A stretch of 64,000 nucleotides of DNA from Phycisphaerae bacterium (GTDB lineage: Bacteria; Planctomycetota; Phycisphaerae; UBA1845), in the NCBI GenBank assembly GCA_029260015.1, contig JAJDEB010000016.1, positions 62,001-126,000 on the forward strand, read 5' to 3'. This document shows, one piece after another, positions 17,659 to 27,806 of this stretch. A program made the position numbers and the translations under genes. The notes beneath the pieces were generated by a model that was not told where the DNA came from, ran no database searches, and saw nothing but the letters and a program-made list of their open reading frames with translations. The stretch's first letter is position 1. Every line of letters starts with the position of its first letter.

Positions 17659-20600
17659 TTAGCGTCGCCGTCCACGCCTCTGCGAACGCCCTGAACCTTG
17701 TGAGTTATTCTGCTCGATCATGCCTTCAATGACACGCTTAAAATCTTCAGGATCCATTTTGTCCGGCGTCAGGATCAGCGTCTTCTTCCCGCCTGCCGGT
17801 CCTTGCTGCTGAATCTGAGCGATGATGACTTCTGCCAACTCCAACTCCTTGGCGTCACCGGCGATCAACAGCGAATTGCTCGACGTGATCGGTTCGACCG
17901 AAAGACTGCCGCCACCGCGCCCGCCTCGACCGCGTCCACGGCCTCCCTGACCGGACTGGCCACGAGGCTGCATCGCGGCTGCCAGTGTTGTCTCGAGGGT
18001 TGAAGCGATGTCGTCTGCCCGAAATGCCGACGAAAGCTGGATCAATTTGACGCGCTCGCCATCGGCTTCTTCAGAGTCAAGCTGGTGGGCCAGTCGTTCA
18101 ATCTGGGCAAAGTCGCCTGGGTTAGCCCGCACGATCAGCGAGTTGGTCACATCGTTGGCGACGATCACCGGCGTCATAGCCGACCCGCTGCTGCCGCGCC
18201 GATTTCGATTGCCACCGCGATTGGCGTTTTCGACAAAAAGCTGTGAAAGGGTCGGTTCGACTTCGCTGGCCACCGCCCGTTCAAGTTTGATGATCTGCGG
18301 GCCCGACTCGGCTTCGGTTTCAACATCGATCTTTTCGATCAAGGTAGCCACTCGGCCAAGTCCGTCTTCATCACCGGTGACCACCAACGTGTTGTTTGAA
18401 TCAACGATGCTGACGCGAATGTTGCCAAGCAGTTCGTCACCACCGCCACGCCGCCCGCGATTGTTGCCCGGCTTGCGCAGGTAATCCTCGATGATCGCCT
18501 GCATCTCGTCGGCATTGGTGTATTCGAGCGTGAATATCCGCACCGATCGATCGGAATCGTCCGGCAGCACGTCAAGCTGTTCGATGACCGCGTTGATTTC
18601 GGCGAATTCTTCCGGGCTGGCTTTGATCAGGATGGCATCCGAACCGGAAGGTGCGGTGACGCTGATCGTCTCCTGCCCGCGCACGTTACGCCCGCGCTGC
18701 ACGAAGATTTCTTTAAGCCCTCGGGCGACTTCACCGGCGTCGGCATACTTGATCTGCACAACCTTCACGTCGCGCGAACCGGTTCCTTTTTGATCATAGT
18801 CTTCCAGGAACTTTTCTATTTCGCTGATATGCTGCGGCGAGCCAGCCACCACCACGGCATTGGAACCCCATGCCGGAACCACTTTGATTTCATCGCGCGG
18901 ATTGGCCCGTCGTGTCGATCGCCCTTGCCCGAACAGTTGCGTCAACGCCTGCGAAGTAGAACCCGCGTCGGCAAATTCGAGATTGAATGACTTAACCTCC
19001 CGCTCATATTTCTGTGGGACGTCCAGCGTTTCGACCAAATCCTTCACCGCAGCCAACTCCGACTCATTGGCGAAGACCAGCAGTGAATTCGTCCCCGGAT
19101 CGGGCACAATCGCCAAACCCTGATCATCGCGGCGACGACGACGCGTGCGATCCATGATTTGCGAAAGCTTGTCGGCGAGTTCCTCCGCGTTGGCTTCCTT
19201 GAGACTGATGACGTGCGTAACACGCTGAACCGTAGACTCGGTGTCCACCATCGCGATCATCTCGGCGACCCGTTCATGATTCTCCGCAGAGGCGCTGACG
19301 ACCAAGCTGCTCGTCCCCGAAATATAGTTGGCTTTTATCTCGTCCTGCGGCTTGGCTCCGCGCGGCGCTTTGAAGGTGTCCTGGACAGCCCGGACTGCCG
19401 AGTTCGGTTCAACGAATTTCAGCGCATAGACCCGAACGTCGATTCCCGTTTGCGTGTCCGGCTTTTTGTCGAGTTCCTGAATCAGCGGTACCAGTTCTTC
19501 GTAGTCCTTTTGTGACGAAGCGATGAGCAACACGTTTTGTTCATCGTCCGCGACCACGTTGATGGTTCCACTGGGTCCGGCTTTCCTACCACGCAGCGAC
19601 TTGTTGATGATCTCGGCGATGTTTGAGGCCCGCGCTTCTTTCATCGCGTAAATCTTCTGGACCGGCGCCGAAGGACCACCGGCAAATTCATCCAACTTCT
19701 TGATGACTTCCGCGTCGATCTTGTCGAGTTGGCTGACCGTACCGCGAATAATCACGGTATTCGTCGAAGCGTTCGCCTCTGCTTTGGGAGGTTCCAATCC
19801 GTCGGATTGCTGACCGCCGTAAAGCCGATTGATTGTCTGAGCGATTTCGCCGGCGCTCGAGTCGTTGAGGGCGACGACCTTCGTCTGAATCTCCATCGGA
19901 GCAGCAGCTTCGACGTCGATCTCTGCCAGCACCCGCGACACGAACGCGAACGTGATCGGTCCGCCCATGACCACCAGCGAATTGGAGCGCTGGTCGGCTT
20001 CTGCGCTGAACGGATCGAGTTTCATTTTGGTATTGGTGGCTCGAAGCTGCTGAAGCAACTTGTTGACCATGTTGTTCATTTGTTCCAGCACCTGCGGCGC
20101 TTTGGCGTACTGGAGCTTGAAGACTTTGATATCCAAACCGGTTTGCGGTACGTCGATTTCTGCAACCTGGGCTTGAATTTCGACGTGCAGGCTTTCCGGG
20201 GCGCGAACGAAAATCTTTCCGCTGCTGGAGTCGGCGATGAATTCGATCTGAGCGTTGGCAGATTTGGATCGACCTTTGCCCTTACCGACTCCGTAAATCG
20301 CCTCAAGCGTTGCGGCGACGGTTTCAGCATCGCCATTGAGTACATCGATGGTCAACAGGTTGCCAACGTCCTGTTTGATGTCGAGCTTCGCAATTGCCTC
20401 ACTGATTTTGTCATACGCACTGGCCTTTGCCCGGGCGAATACCGTGTTGTTGGCGACGTCGGCTGTAAAGATCGCCTCGATGTTGTCGGGGTGATAGTCG
20501 CTTAAGTTTCCGCTTCCCTGGTTCCCGCGACCACTTCCCGAATCGAATAGCTTATCCAGCAATGTGACCACCGCTTCCGCGTCGGCATGGGCCAATCGGA

Positions 20601-23600
20601 ACTCCCACGTTTCGATCGGTTCGGGGGCTTGCTCTTCGATCTTCTGGATGATTTCTTCAGCCACCTCCAAGATGCGCTTGGGTGCCCGCACCATGATCGT
20701 ATTGGTCACGTCGTTGCTGGCGATGGTGATGGTTTCGGTGGAACTAATCATTCCACCGTCAGCCCCCATCAGGCTTTGAAGGGCCATCGCTTCGCGCATT
20801 TGATCGGCTGCCGCAGCCGCGGCGTTGTTATTGTTTTGATTGCGACCGCGCTGCGGCTGACGGTTGGGTCTCCGCGTTTGTTGCTGCTGATCAAGACCGA
20901 ATATCTGCTTTAGCTGGGTCTCAACGTCGGACGCAAGCTGGTTGGTAATCTTGAAGAACTTGTACCCACTGTCGGAATCGCCCTTCCGGTCGATCGTCGC
21001 GACCAGTTCTTCGATGGCTGGATAGAGTTCGGTGGGGGCTTTGATGATGATCGCGTTGAGTGCGGGATATGGAAAGACATTGATACCGCTTGGTGTCGTG
21101 CCCTTTTCGCTGCTCTCGTCGTCATCATCCTCTTCTTCGCCACGACCGCGACGGCGATCATCCTTGCCGTCGCTTTCTCCACCGCTGGCTTCATTCTGCT
21201 TTTGCATCTGCTGCAATTGCTGCTGCATCTGTTTTTGCATCTGCTGCTGCATTTGCTGCATTTGGCGTTGAGCGTTGTTGTTTCCTCGCGCTTGCGGATT
21301 GGCTCGGGCTTGCTGCTGCGCCCGGTTGCTCGCGTTGAACATTGATTCAAGCACCTGCGCCGCAACGTTCGGATCAACGTGCTGCAATTGCCACACGCGA
21401 ATATCAGGAAGCTGCGGAAGTTTTTCGAGTTCCTTCTCGATCTCCTTGATCGCATACTCGACTTCGCTGACGTCCTTCGCGACGCCCTCGACCTGAATCG
21501 AATTCGTGATGGGATCTACAATGATCCGCACCTTCGGTTTACTCTTGCCTTTTGACGAATCATCGTTGGCTGCCTTCGTACTGGTGGCTTCTTTCTTTTC
21601 AGCTTCGGTATCTTCTTCTTCGGCGCGATCTGATTCCATTCGCTCCTTGAGCATGCGATTGACCGCTTCGATCTGCGCGGCAGTGGGTGCGCCATCGTCT
21701 GTCGATTCGGCATCGTCTGTCGAGTCTGCATCGTTATCTTCGTCGGGAGGCGTTTGTCCGATGGCCGTTAATCCCAGCGCATCGATCTGGCGAAACATCG
21801 ACGACGGCAAAACACACTGACTATCGTCACTGTCTGCCGTCAGCACTTTCAGTTTGGATCCATTCTTCTGCGTATCCAAGCCAACCACTTCAACGTCCAG
21901 ATTGCCGAGTCGTTCGAGCAGCATCGCCGTGACCAGACTGGCTGGCTTGCCTTTGACCGAGGTCAACGACCGTTTGGTCTCGCCTTCCTTGCCCGGCAGA
22001 TCGATGTATTCCTCGACGAGCTTCTTGATCTTGGGCAAGTCCTCTGCAAGGTTGCGACTCTTGACGATGAGAATTTGCTGATAGGGAACGTAGTCGATCT
22101 TGGGCTTGTCCTTGGACCAGAGCGGATCGATGATTTCTTCGAGCGTGTACATCGCGTCAAACGGATCGGCATACTTGAGCGTGATGATATCGCTGGGTAG
22201 ATCGGTGTAAATCTCCACCGTTCCCGACTCGTAAATGTCATAAAGCGCATCGATCCTCGCCAGGTCTTGCGCCGACGCCCACACGATCATCTCATTGGTA
22301 TAGTAATTCGTAATCAGGCTGATGTTCCCGCCACGACGCGGGCCGCCAAAACTGATGTCGCTAAAGAAATCATCATCGCTGCTGGCTTTCTTCGCCGGAC
22401 TGCCCACGTCGATCACCGTCATGATCTCGTCAGCAAATTCCTCAACATCTTTGGAGGTCATCTTGTAGACCTTCATCTGCTGACCCATGCTGGCATCGCC
22501 ATCAAGATCGCGAATCCACTTCTCGACTTTGTCCACATCGTCTTCCGGACCCTTGATGACCAGAGCATCACCACCAGGGGCAGCCACCACCGTGATCACG
22601 CCCGTGGTCCTTAGTACTGACGACGTGTCAGCACCACCGCGCTTCGCGTTCTTACCACCGCGTTTCTTTGGTGCCACCGCACTGGGCGAAGGTGAGCCGG
22701 TAATCATGGCGTTGATCGCCAATGCCATCTGGTCGGCTGGCGATTTGACCAGCGGAACGCGACGAACCACATCTTCACTGCAATTTCCGCTTTGGACTTC
22801 GGTAATGAGCGTCTTGAGGTCGTCGATCAGCAATCGCGGACCGGCATAGATAATGCGATTGGTGGCTGTGTCAGCTGTCAAAGTGATGTCGGCTTCCTTC
22901 TCCGACGTTTCCGGCAATTCCCCGCTGCGGATGTACGACAGTTTTCGCAGTTGGATGATCGGTTCGACGATATCGACGATGACCTGCGGATCACACTGAT
23001 CGACGGAGATGAATTCGTGGGTGAAGCTCGGACCTTCGACCTCGGGGCGCAGCAGTTCAATGGCATCTTCGATTTCATCGAACATGACCACCGGGGCAGA
23101 GATGAAAATCTTGCGCGTCGTAGCCTGCGGTACAAACATGATTTCGGCGTCACCGCGTGAGGCGACCTTGGTCACCGGTTTGGTTCCGCGGCGTTTGCCT
23201 TTGGTTGGCTTGCTGGGGCTTAACGAACTGACAATGCGACTGTTGCTCGGGAAAAACTGCGCCAACGTCTGCGACAACTCGACGACATTGGTACCGGCTT
23301 CGAAGTCATACGATCGGATCGCAGTTTCGTCCTCGTTGCTGTCGAACTCTTCAATGAGTTCAGCAATCACTTTCATCTTCTGCGGAGGAGCCGTCACATA
23401 CAACCGATTGCCAAAGTCAACAAATTGAACCGACGACGAAGATGACGAAACGGTGGCCGTCTTCTTGCCTCGTCGTTTCTTGGTCGCGGGCGCGGGAGCA
23501 GAACCGGGTGCACTGACCATCGATTCCAAAATCGGGATGACTTCACTTGCCTCGATGAATTCGAGCACAAACGTCCTGCGAACGACCGCCCCCGACTTGA

Positions 23601-26082
23601 TCGGATCGACATCGACCGCCGTCAAGATGTGCTTCATCATCGCGAGCTGCGTATCGGTCGCGTCGAAAACCATCAACCCTTGCGGCGATTCGAGAAACGA
23701 AGGTGTTCCGCCACCCTGCGTCCCGTCGAACTTGGACTGCAGGATGTTAATGGCGTCTGCAATTTCAAGATAGTTCAATGAGAGGATGTCGTACTCGGTT
23801 TGAACGTTCAGCTCATTGTCGAGCTTGACGATCATCGGCTTGTATTTTTCGTTCCAATCGGCTTCGTTGCAGAAAACATAAAGCGTGTTGGTCACGTCGT
23901 CGGCTTGGAACCGATTGCTCTTGGCCGTGCTGCGCCTCCGGGGCCGCTTCTTGGCGTTCTTCGCTGTCGATCTTGCGGCAGCAGGTGATTCTGTATCCCA
24001 CTGCGTCAGGATCGCAATCAACGATGACGGTTTGGTGTTCTGAAGTCGATAACTGTAAACGTCGTTGGCATCTTCCTCAGATTCCACATCAAGCTGAGCG
24101 ATCAGATCACGAGCTTTGGAAACGGTATCCGGCGAGCCGATCAGAACAACCGAATCACCTGCGTTGTCTACCGTACAGGTGATGTCATCGACTTGCTGAG
24201 CGCTGAACAGTTCATTGACAAGAGCGACCAACTCGGTCGGGTCGCGATGCTCAAGCTCAACGAAGACGGTCTCGGTGTCGTCAGGCACATCGAACCTTGC
24301 GATCAACGCCTTGGCTTCTTCGATCGCTTCATCTTCGCCCTTGAGGATGATGCTGTTCATCGCCGGCCAATCGATCATGGTCAACTCTTCGAGAGAAGCC
24401 GCCGAACCCGTTGCAGAGCGACGGTTTCTTGCCGGTGTTTTGCGGCCACGTTTTGACTTTGTTTTTTTCTTGGGTGCGGGCCTGTTGCCGACCTCCGTGG
24501 ACATCATGGTCTGCACCAGTGTCAACACGTCAGCCGACTTGGCATGCTTGATCTCGACGATGACCGGGGAATACTCCGGATCGTCCGATGGCACATCAAC
24601 GAATGCCAGGAATTTTTGGACCTCTTCGATTTTCTTGGGCATCGCGTAAATCAAAAGCGTACCCATGTCATCGTTGGGAATGGCCACGATTCCACGAGCT
24701 TCGGCTTCAGCGACACTGGGCTGATTACCGCGGCGCTTGGTTGACCGCGCTCCTTTCGGTGCGTCAAATCCATCCACCAACTGCTTCAACGAATCCAATG
24801 CCTCGGTCGGAAGCGTATGTTCGATTTCAAGAATGCGGACTTCGCGCGGGTCCGCCGTGTCGCCTTCGAACTTGTCGATTAACTCCAAGTACTTATTGAT
24901 GTCGCGCACCAGACCAAACACGTTCATCTGGTTCTTGTCGGGGACCTGCGCGATTCGAACGTAGTCGGGCATGAAATCACGATAGGGTTCCAGGTCGGCT
25001 ACCGATCCTGACTCAGGCGTGTAGACGAGCATCGCCATTTCGTTGTCGCCCAAACCGGCAGCGAGGTACTCTTCGACCGTTGGGTAGATTCGCTCCAATG
25101 GAAGCGGACGCACGCCATCTTTAACTGAAACCAACGTCAGCACAGGTGACGACCCAGATTTGTCTAGCCATACCCAATACATGTCATCCGGATGGCGAAA
25201 CAGCAGCATCTTGATGCGTCCCAATGCCTCTTTGAAGTTCATCACTTCCGAGCTGACGAACTTCACATCGCCTCCTGGTGCCTGACCCATGACCGGTAGA
25301 CCTGACATCCGCGAAAACGATTCCATCAACTCTGCGTAAGTTCCGTCAATGCTGAATTGGTACTTTCGTTGATCGTACGGTTTGAGATAATTCTCGGCGT
25401 CCACGTTGAGTTCGGGTCGCAAATCGACACCGGTCGATTCCGGTTCGTTTTTCTTTGAATTCCGCGCATTGGACCTTCCCGCTCGACGTCCTTGCCGCGT
25501 TGACTTTCTGGCATTGTTCGACTTGTCGTCATCGTCCTTCTTGTTGCTTTTGGCGCGTCTGCGAGCTGCACTTCTTTCTCTCGCCGTCTTTGCGCGGTTT
25601 GAAGATGCTTTGGGGTCATCCTTTTTGTCGTCTGGCTTGGTCGTCGACGGCTTCCGCGTGGGCCTGCGTGGTGCTCGCGTCTTCGGCTCCTGGGTCTTGG
25701 GATCAACCTTTGGAGTCTTGGCTTGATCTTTTTGGATATCTTCCTTTAGCGCTTCATTCGCTTTCGCCGCTTTCTTCTTGCCTCGGCCTTCGCGCTCCAT
25801 CGCCTTATCCCATTCAATCCAGAGCGCATCCATCTCACGGATTTGCGCCTCGGAGGCTTCTTGATCGGCGAGTTTTTGAATTTTGGCGAATATCTCATCT
25901 GCCGTTTCTTCGTTGGCTGCATGAGACATCAGCGGCATCGCCATCGTGCCCAGCAAAATGGCGCAGATCGCCCAACGGCTGATTGTTCGCCGGCCCATCG
26001 AACAAGCCATCCCCTCGTAAAACGAAATCGAGTTGGCGTTGGCATCGAAGGGCGTACGGGTTTGTTTGTTTCGCATTAGCAT
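17659..26082 (-). CDS. Giant secretin-N-module repeat protein (2807 aa), no channel domain
   Basis: This exported protein has a signal peptide around residues 29-56 (MGRRTISRW, hydrophobic core, then SHAANEE) and a Lys/Arg-rich stretch (about 95-225). It then has about 27 modules of the secretin N-domain type by my count of the closing signature (T/S)N(S/T)-hydrophobic strand-helix-LD, for example TNSLLVFANE...LVETLD and SNAVVVAGSP...FLEDYD. Low-complexity linkers sit between some modules: basic KKRRGKK-like ones, a Gln/Met-rich one near 21190-21270, and RGRGG near the end. It ends RSQRRGRRR with no secretin channel domain. It lies between the PilO/GspM-like gene and the secretin in one operon. 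Best inference: a periplasmic scaffold or stacked-ring extension working with the secretin. Confidence 0.85.
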   Translation of the reverse strand: MLMRNKQTRTPFDANANSISFYEGMACSMGRRTISRWAICAILLGTMAMPLMSHAANEETADEIFAKIQKLADQEASEAQIREMDALWIEWDKAMEREGRGKKKAAKANEALKEDIQKDQAKTPKVDPKTQEPKTRAPRRPTRKPSTTKPDDKKDDPKASSNRAKTARERSAARRRAKSNKKDDDDKSNNARKSTRQGRRAGRSNARNSKKNEPESTGVDLRPELNVDAENYLKPYDQRKYQFSIDGTYAELMESFSRMSGLPVMGQAPGGDVKFVSSEVMNFKEALGRIKMLLFRHPDDMYWVWLDKSGSSPVLTLVSVKDGVRPLPLERIYPTVEEYLAAGLGDNEMAMLVYTPESGSVADLEPYRDFMPDYVRIAQVPDKNQMNVFGLVRDINKYLELIDKFEGDTADPREVRILEIEHTLPTEALDSLKQLVDGFDAPKGARSTKRRGNQPSVAEAEARGIVAIPNDDMGTLLIYAMPKKIEEVQKFLAFVDVPSDDPEYSPVIVEIKHAKSADVLTLVQTMMSTEVGNRPAPKKKTKSKRGRKTPARNRRSATGSAASLEELTMIDWPAMNSIILKGEDEAIEEAKALIARFDVPDDTETVFVELEHRDPTELVALVNELFSAQQVDDITCTVDNAGDSVVLIGSPDTVSKARDLIAQLDVESEEDANDVYSYRLQNTKPSSLIAILTQWDTESPAAARSTAKNAKKRPRRRSTAKSNRFQADDVTNTLYVFCNEADWNEKYKPMIVKLDNELNVQTEYDILSLNYLEIADAINILQSKFDGTQGGGTPSFLESPQGLMVFDATDTQLAMMKHILTAVDVDPIKSGAVVRRTFVLEFIEASEVIPILESMVSAPGSAPAPATKKRRGKKTATVSSSSSSVQFVDFGNRLYVTAPPQKMKVIAELIEEFDSNEDETAIRSYDFEAGTNVVELSQTLAQFFPSNSRIVSSLSPSKPTKGKRRGTKPVTKVASRGDAEIMFVPQATTRKIFISAPVVMFDEIEDAIELLRPEVEGPSFTHEFISVDQCDPQVIVDIVEPIIQLRKLSYIRSGELPETSEKEADITLTADTATNRIIYAGPRLLIDDLKTLITEVQSGNCSEDVVRRVPLVKSPADQMALAINAMITGSPSPSAVAPKKRGGKNAKRGGADTSSVLRTTGVITVVAAPGGDALVIKGPEDDVDKVEKWIRDLDGDASMGQQMKVYKMTSKDVEEFADEIMTVIDVGSPAKKASSDDDFFSDISFGGPRRGGNISLITNYYTNEMIVWASAQDLARIDALYDIYESGTVEIYTDLPSDIITLKYADPFDAMYTLEEIIDPLWSKDKPKIDYVPYQQILIVKSRNLAEDLPKIKKLVEEYIDLPGKEGETKRSLTSVKGKPASLVTAMLLERLGNLDVEVVGLDTQKNGSKLKVLTADSDDSQCVLPSSMFRQIDALGLTAIGQTPPDEDNDADSTDDAESTDDGAPTAAQIEAVNRMLKERMESDRAEEEDTEAEKKEATSTKAANDDSSKGKSKPKVRIIVDPITNSIQVEGVAKDVSEVEYAIKEIEKELEKLPQLPDIRVWQLQHVDPNVAAQVLESMFNASNRAQQQARANPQARGNNNAQRQMQQMQQQMQKQMQQQLQQMQKQNEASGGESDGKDDRRRGRGEEEDDDDESSEKGTTPSGINVFPYPALNAIIIKAPTELYPAIEELVATIDRKGDSDSGYKFFKITNQLASDVETQLKQIFGLDQQQQTRRPNRQPQRGRNQNNNNAAAAAADQMREAMALQSLMGADGGMISSTETITIASNDVTNTIMVRAPKRILEVAEEIIQKIEEQAPEPIETWEFRLAHADAEAVVTLLDKLFDSGSGRGNQGSGNLSDYHPDNIEAIFTADVANNTVFARAKASAYDKISEAIAKLDIKQDVGNLLTIDVLNGDAETVAATLEAIYGVGKGKGRSKSANAQIEFIADSSSGKIFVRAPESLHVEIQAQVAEIDVPQTGLDIKVFKLQYAKAPQVLEQMNNMVNKLLQQLRATNTKMKLDPFSAEADQRSNSLVVMGGPITFAFVSRVLAEIDVEAAAPMEIQTKVVALNDSSAGEIAQTINRLYGGQQSDGLEPPKAEANASTNTVIIRGTVSQLDKIDAEVIKKLDEFAGGPSAPVQKIYAMKEARASNIAEIINKSLRGRKAGPSGTINVVADDEQNVLLIASSQKDYEELVPLIQELDKKPDTQTGIDVRVYALKFVEPNSAVRAVQDTFKAPRGAKPQDEIKANYISGTSSLVVSASAENHERVAEMIAMVDTESTVQRVTHVISLKEANAEELADKLSQIMDRTRRRRRDDQGLAIVPDPGTNSLLVFANESELAAVKDLVETLDVPQKYEREVKSFNLEFADAGSTSQALTQLFGQGRSTRRANPRDEIKVVPAWGSNAVVVAGSPQHISEIEKFLEDYDQKGTGSRDVKVVQIKYADAGEVARGLKEIFVQRGRNVRGQETISVTAPSGSDAILIKASPEEFAEINAVIEQLDVLPDDSDRSVRIFTLEYTNADEMQAIIEDYLRKPGNNRGRRGGGDELLGNIRVSIVDSNNTLVVTGDEDGLGRVATLIEKIDVETEAESGPQIIKLERAVASEVEPTLSQLFVENANRGGNRNRRGSSGSAMTPVIVANDVTNSLIVRANPGDFAQIERLAHQLDSEEADGERVKLIQLSSAFRADDIASTLETTLAAAMQPRGQSGQGGRGRGRGGRGGGSLSVEPITSSNSLLIAGDAKELELAEVIIAQIQQQGPAGGKKTLILTPDKMDPEDFKRVIEGMIEQNNSQGSGRSQRRGRRR

Positions 26083-26110
26083 CGCATTTTTTCCATCACA
26101 TTATTGCGGG

Positions 26111-27754
26111 TTAGTTTTCGTCCTGGTTCGCTTCCCCGTCATCGGTACGATCTTCACCGACCGATTCGCCCTTGGGTTGATCCTGGCGAGTCTGTTCCGA
26201 TTTCGGAATCGGTTTTCGGTTGGTCGTTGCCTTGATTTTCGGGGGTCTTCTCGATCGAAACGAACGCGGGGTTGTTCTTCGTCCCTTGTTCTGATTCGAT
26301 CGTTCGCTGCCGGCTTCTGATTCTACCCCGCTGCCGGGTCGCGGCTGCGTTTTATTGCCGGTTTGTTCATTCAAACCTGTACTTGTCGCGTCGAGTAAAT
26401 CGGAATCAGCCGCATCTGCTGCCGTCTCAATACCGTTTGACGAAGCGTCAGTACCGTTGGTTCCAGCATCACTGTTCGTTCCAGCATCACTATCTGTTCC
26501 AGCATCACCGTGATCTCCACCGATACCGAATTGTTCGAGGAGCGACTTCGCCGTGACGAGCCCATCTGAATTCGCATCCACATCCTCAACCGCAACTTCC
26601 GCGGGTGGACCGGCTAATTCGTCATCGGCGGCGTCATCCTCATCAATTTCTTCATCAACGGCGCCCATGATTTTCTCATATGCTTCGCGGGCTTTTCGTT
26701 CGGCGTCTTCAATCGCGATGCGGCGATCTTCTGCGTCGAAGTACTGCAACATCGCCACCTGGATTTCCGGCCAATCGTCGGCATCCTGCAATGCAATAGC
26801 GTCGGAAACGTACCGACCCAGCGGGTACACGAAGTAGCCAAAATCTTCTTTGAAGCTCACCACACCAAGGGCACTGACCAATACCAACGTCCCTCCATCG
26901 AATTCTTCGCCAAGGGCGACGTGAATCGTGGATTCGTCAACGAGATTGGACAACCGCACTTCGTCCACGCCGTAGCGCATCACCATCTTGAGCAGCCAAT
27001 CGGAACCATCGTCCCACTCTGGCGGTCCCTTCGGGCCGGGAGGCGGCGGCGTTGGAGTTCGGTGTTCGGGTTTGGTTGTAGGAGTTGCCGGCTTCGGAGT
27101 TGCAGGCGGCTCATACGGCGTAAACGGTTTCCAATTCTTGAGGCTGGTGAGGTTCTTCTTGGCGTACTTGAGAATAAAGTCGGGTTGCTTGCCAACTTTC
27201 AAATCAAGCAGCTTTTCGTCTGGCAACACCAGTACTTCAATCTCACCGGTCAGCTTGACCTCATCATGGCCCTTCCGCTGTCGTGCCGAGGTCGGTTCCA
27301 TCTTCAACGAATTGAACCGGGCGATGTACGGAATGCGGTAGAATCGCCGGATAAAATCGATGCTCTGTCGAAACGACCCGATCGCCGACATCGAAATCTG
27401 AATGGTGACCACGTTCGAACGCTTCTCGATGGGTCGAGGTTCCTTCGGCGTGATCACCGGCTGACGCAACTTGGCGTCGCGCACCAAACCGCTGATGCAA
27501 TCATAAAGATCGTCGCGTGCGTCGTCGGGCTTGGTGGTCTTGGTACGCTGAATATAGCTGGCATACTTTTCGCGCAGCTCGGCTTCGAGTTTGTCGTGAT
27601 CCTCGATGGTTTGGTCCAGTTGGTCCTGGGCGATACGAACCTGCTGATCGTTGAACAGCGGATCGATGAACACCGGCTTGGCATAGCGTATTGCTAGGCC
27701 AATGACTCCCACCGAGATGAATGCGATCAGTAGATTTTTTTCGCGTTGGTTCAT
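26111..27754 (-). CDS. PilO/GspM-like inner-membrane assembly protein with long disordered tail
   Basis: The 547-residue protein starts MNQREKNLLIAFISVG: one N-terminal membrane helix (about 7-25), then a coiled-coil stretch (about 35-70), then a ferredoxin-like domain (about 95-190) in the order seen in PilO and GspM. The membrane helix plus coiled coil, and position directly after PilM-PilN, support this. Unlike the family's usual 170-210 residues, it continues with a Pro/Thr-rich linker, a second folded segment (about 240-390) and a very acidic, low-complexity C-terminus with tandem DAGTDS units, ending in a basic then acidic tail. The protein should sit in the inner membrane with most mass in the periplasm, linking PilM/PilN to the secretin side. 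ATG chosen; GAGGA lies close upstream. Confidence 0.75.
   Translation of the reverse strand: MNQREKNLLIAFISVGVIGLAIRYAKPVFIDPLFNDQQVRIAQDQLDQTIEDHDKLEAELREKYASYIQRTKTTKPDDARDDLYDCISGLVRDAKLRQPVITPKEPRPIEKRSNVVTIQISMSAIGSFRQSIDFIRRFYRIPYIARFNSLKMEPTSARQRKGHDEVKLTGEIEVLVLPDEKLLDLKVGKQPDFILKYAKKNLTSLKNWKPFTPYEPPATPKPATPTTKPEHRTPTPPPPGPKGPPEWDDGSDWLLKMVMRYGVDEVRLSNLVDESTIHVALGEEFDGGTLVLVSALGVVSFKEDFGYFVYPLGRYVSDAIALQDADDWPEIQVAMLQYFDAEDRRIAIEDAERKAREAYEKIMGAVDEEIDEDDAADDELAGPPAEVAVEDVDANSDGLVTAKSLLEQFGIGGDHGDAGTDSDAGTNSDAGTNGTDASSNGIETAADAADSDLLDATSTGLNEQTGNKTQPRPGSGVESEAGSERSNQNKGRRTTPRSFRSRRPPKIKATTNRKPIPKSEQTRQDQPKGESVGEDRTDDGEANQDEN
26461..26514. repeat. Three 18-bp tandem repeats inside the PilO-like gene
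   Basis: Three consecutive 18-base units, each beginning TTCCAGCATCAC, start at 26461, 26479 and 26497. On the minus strand they encode the DAGT-type acidic repeats of the disordered tail. Copy number is probably variable. Confidence 0.85.
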
Positions 27755-27806
27755 GAGTCCTCAAGCTATACCAGAAGCAGCGTTCTGACCGCTGCTTTAC
27801 ACTCAA

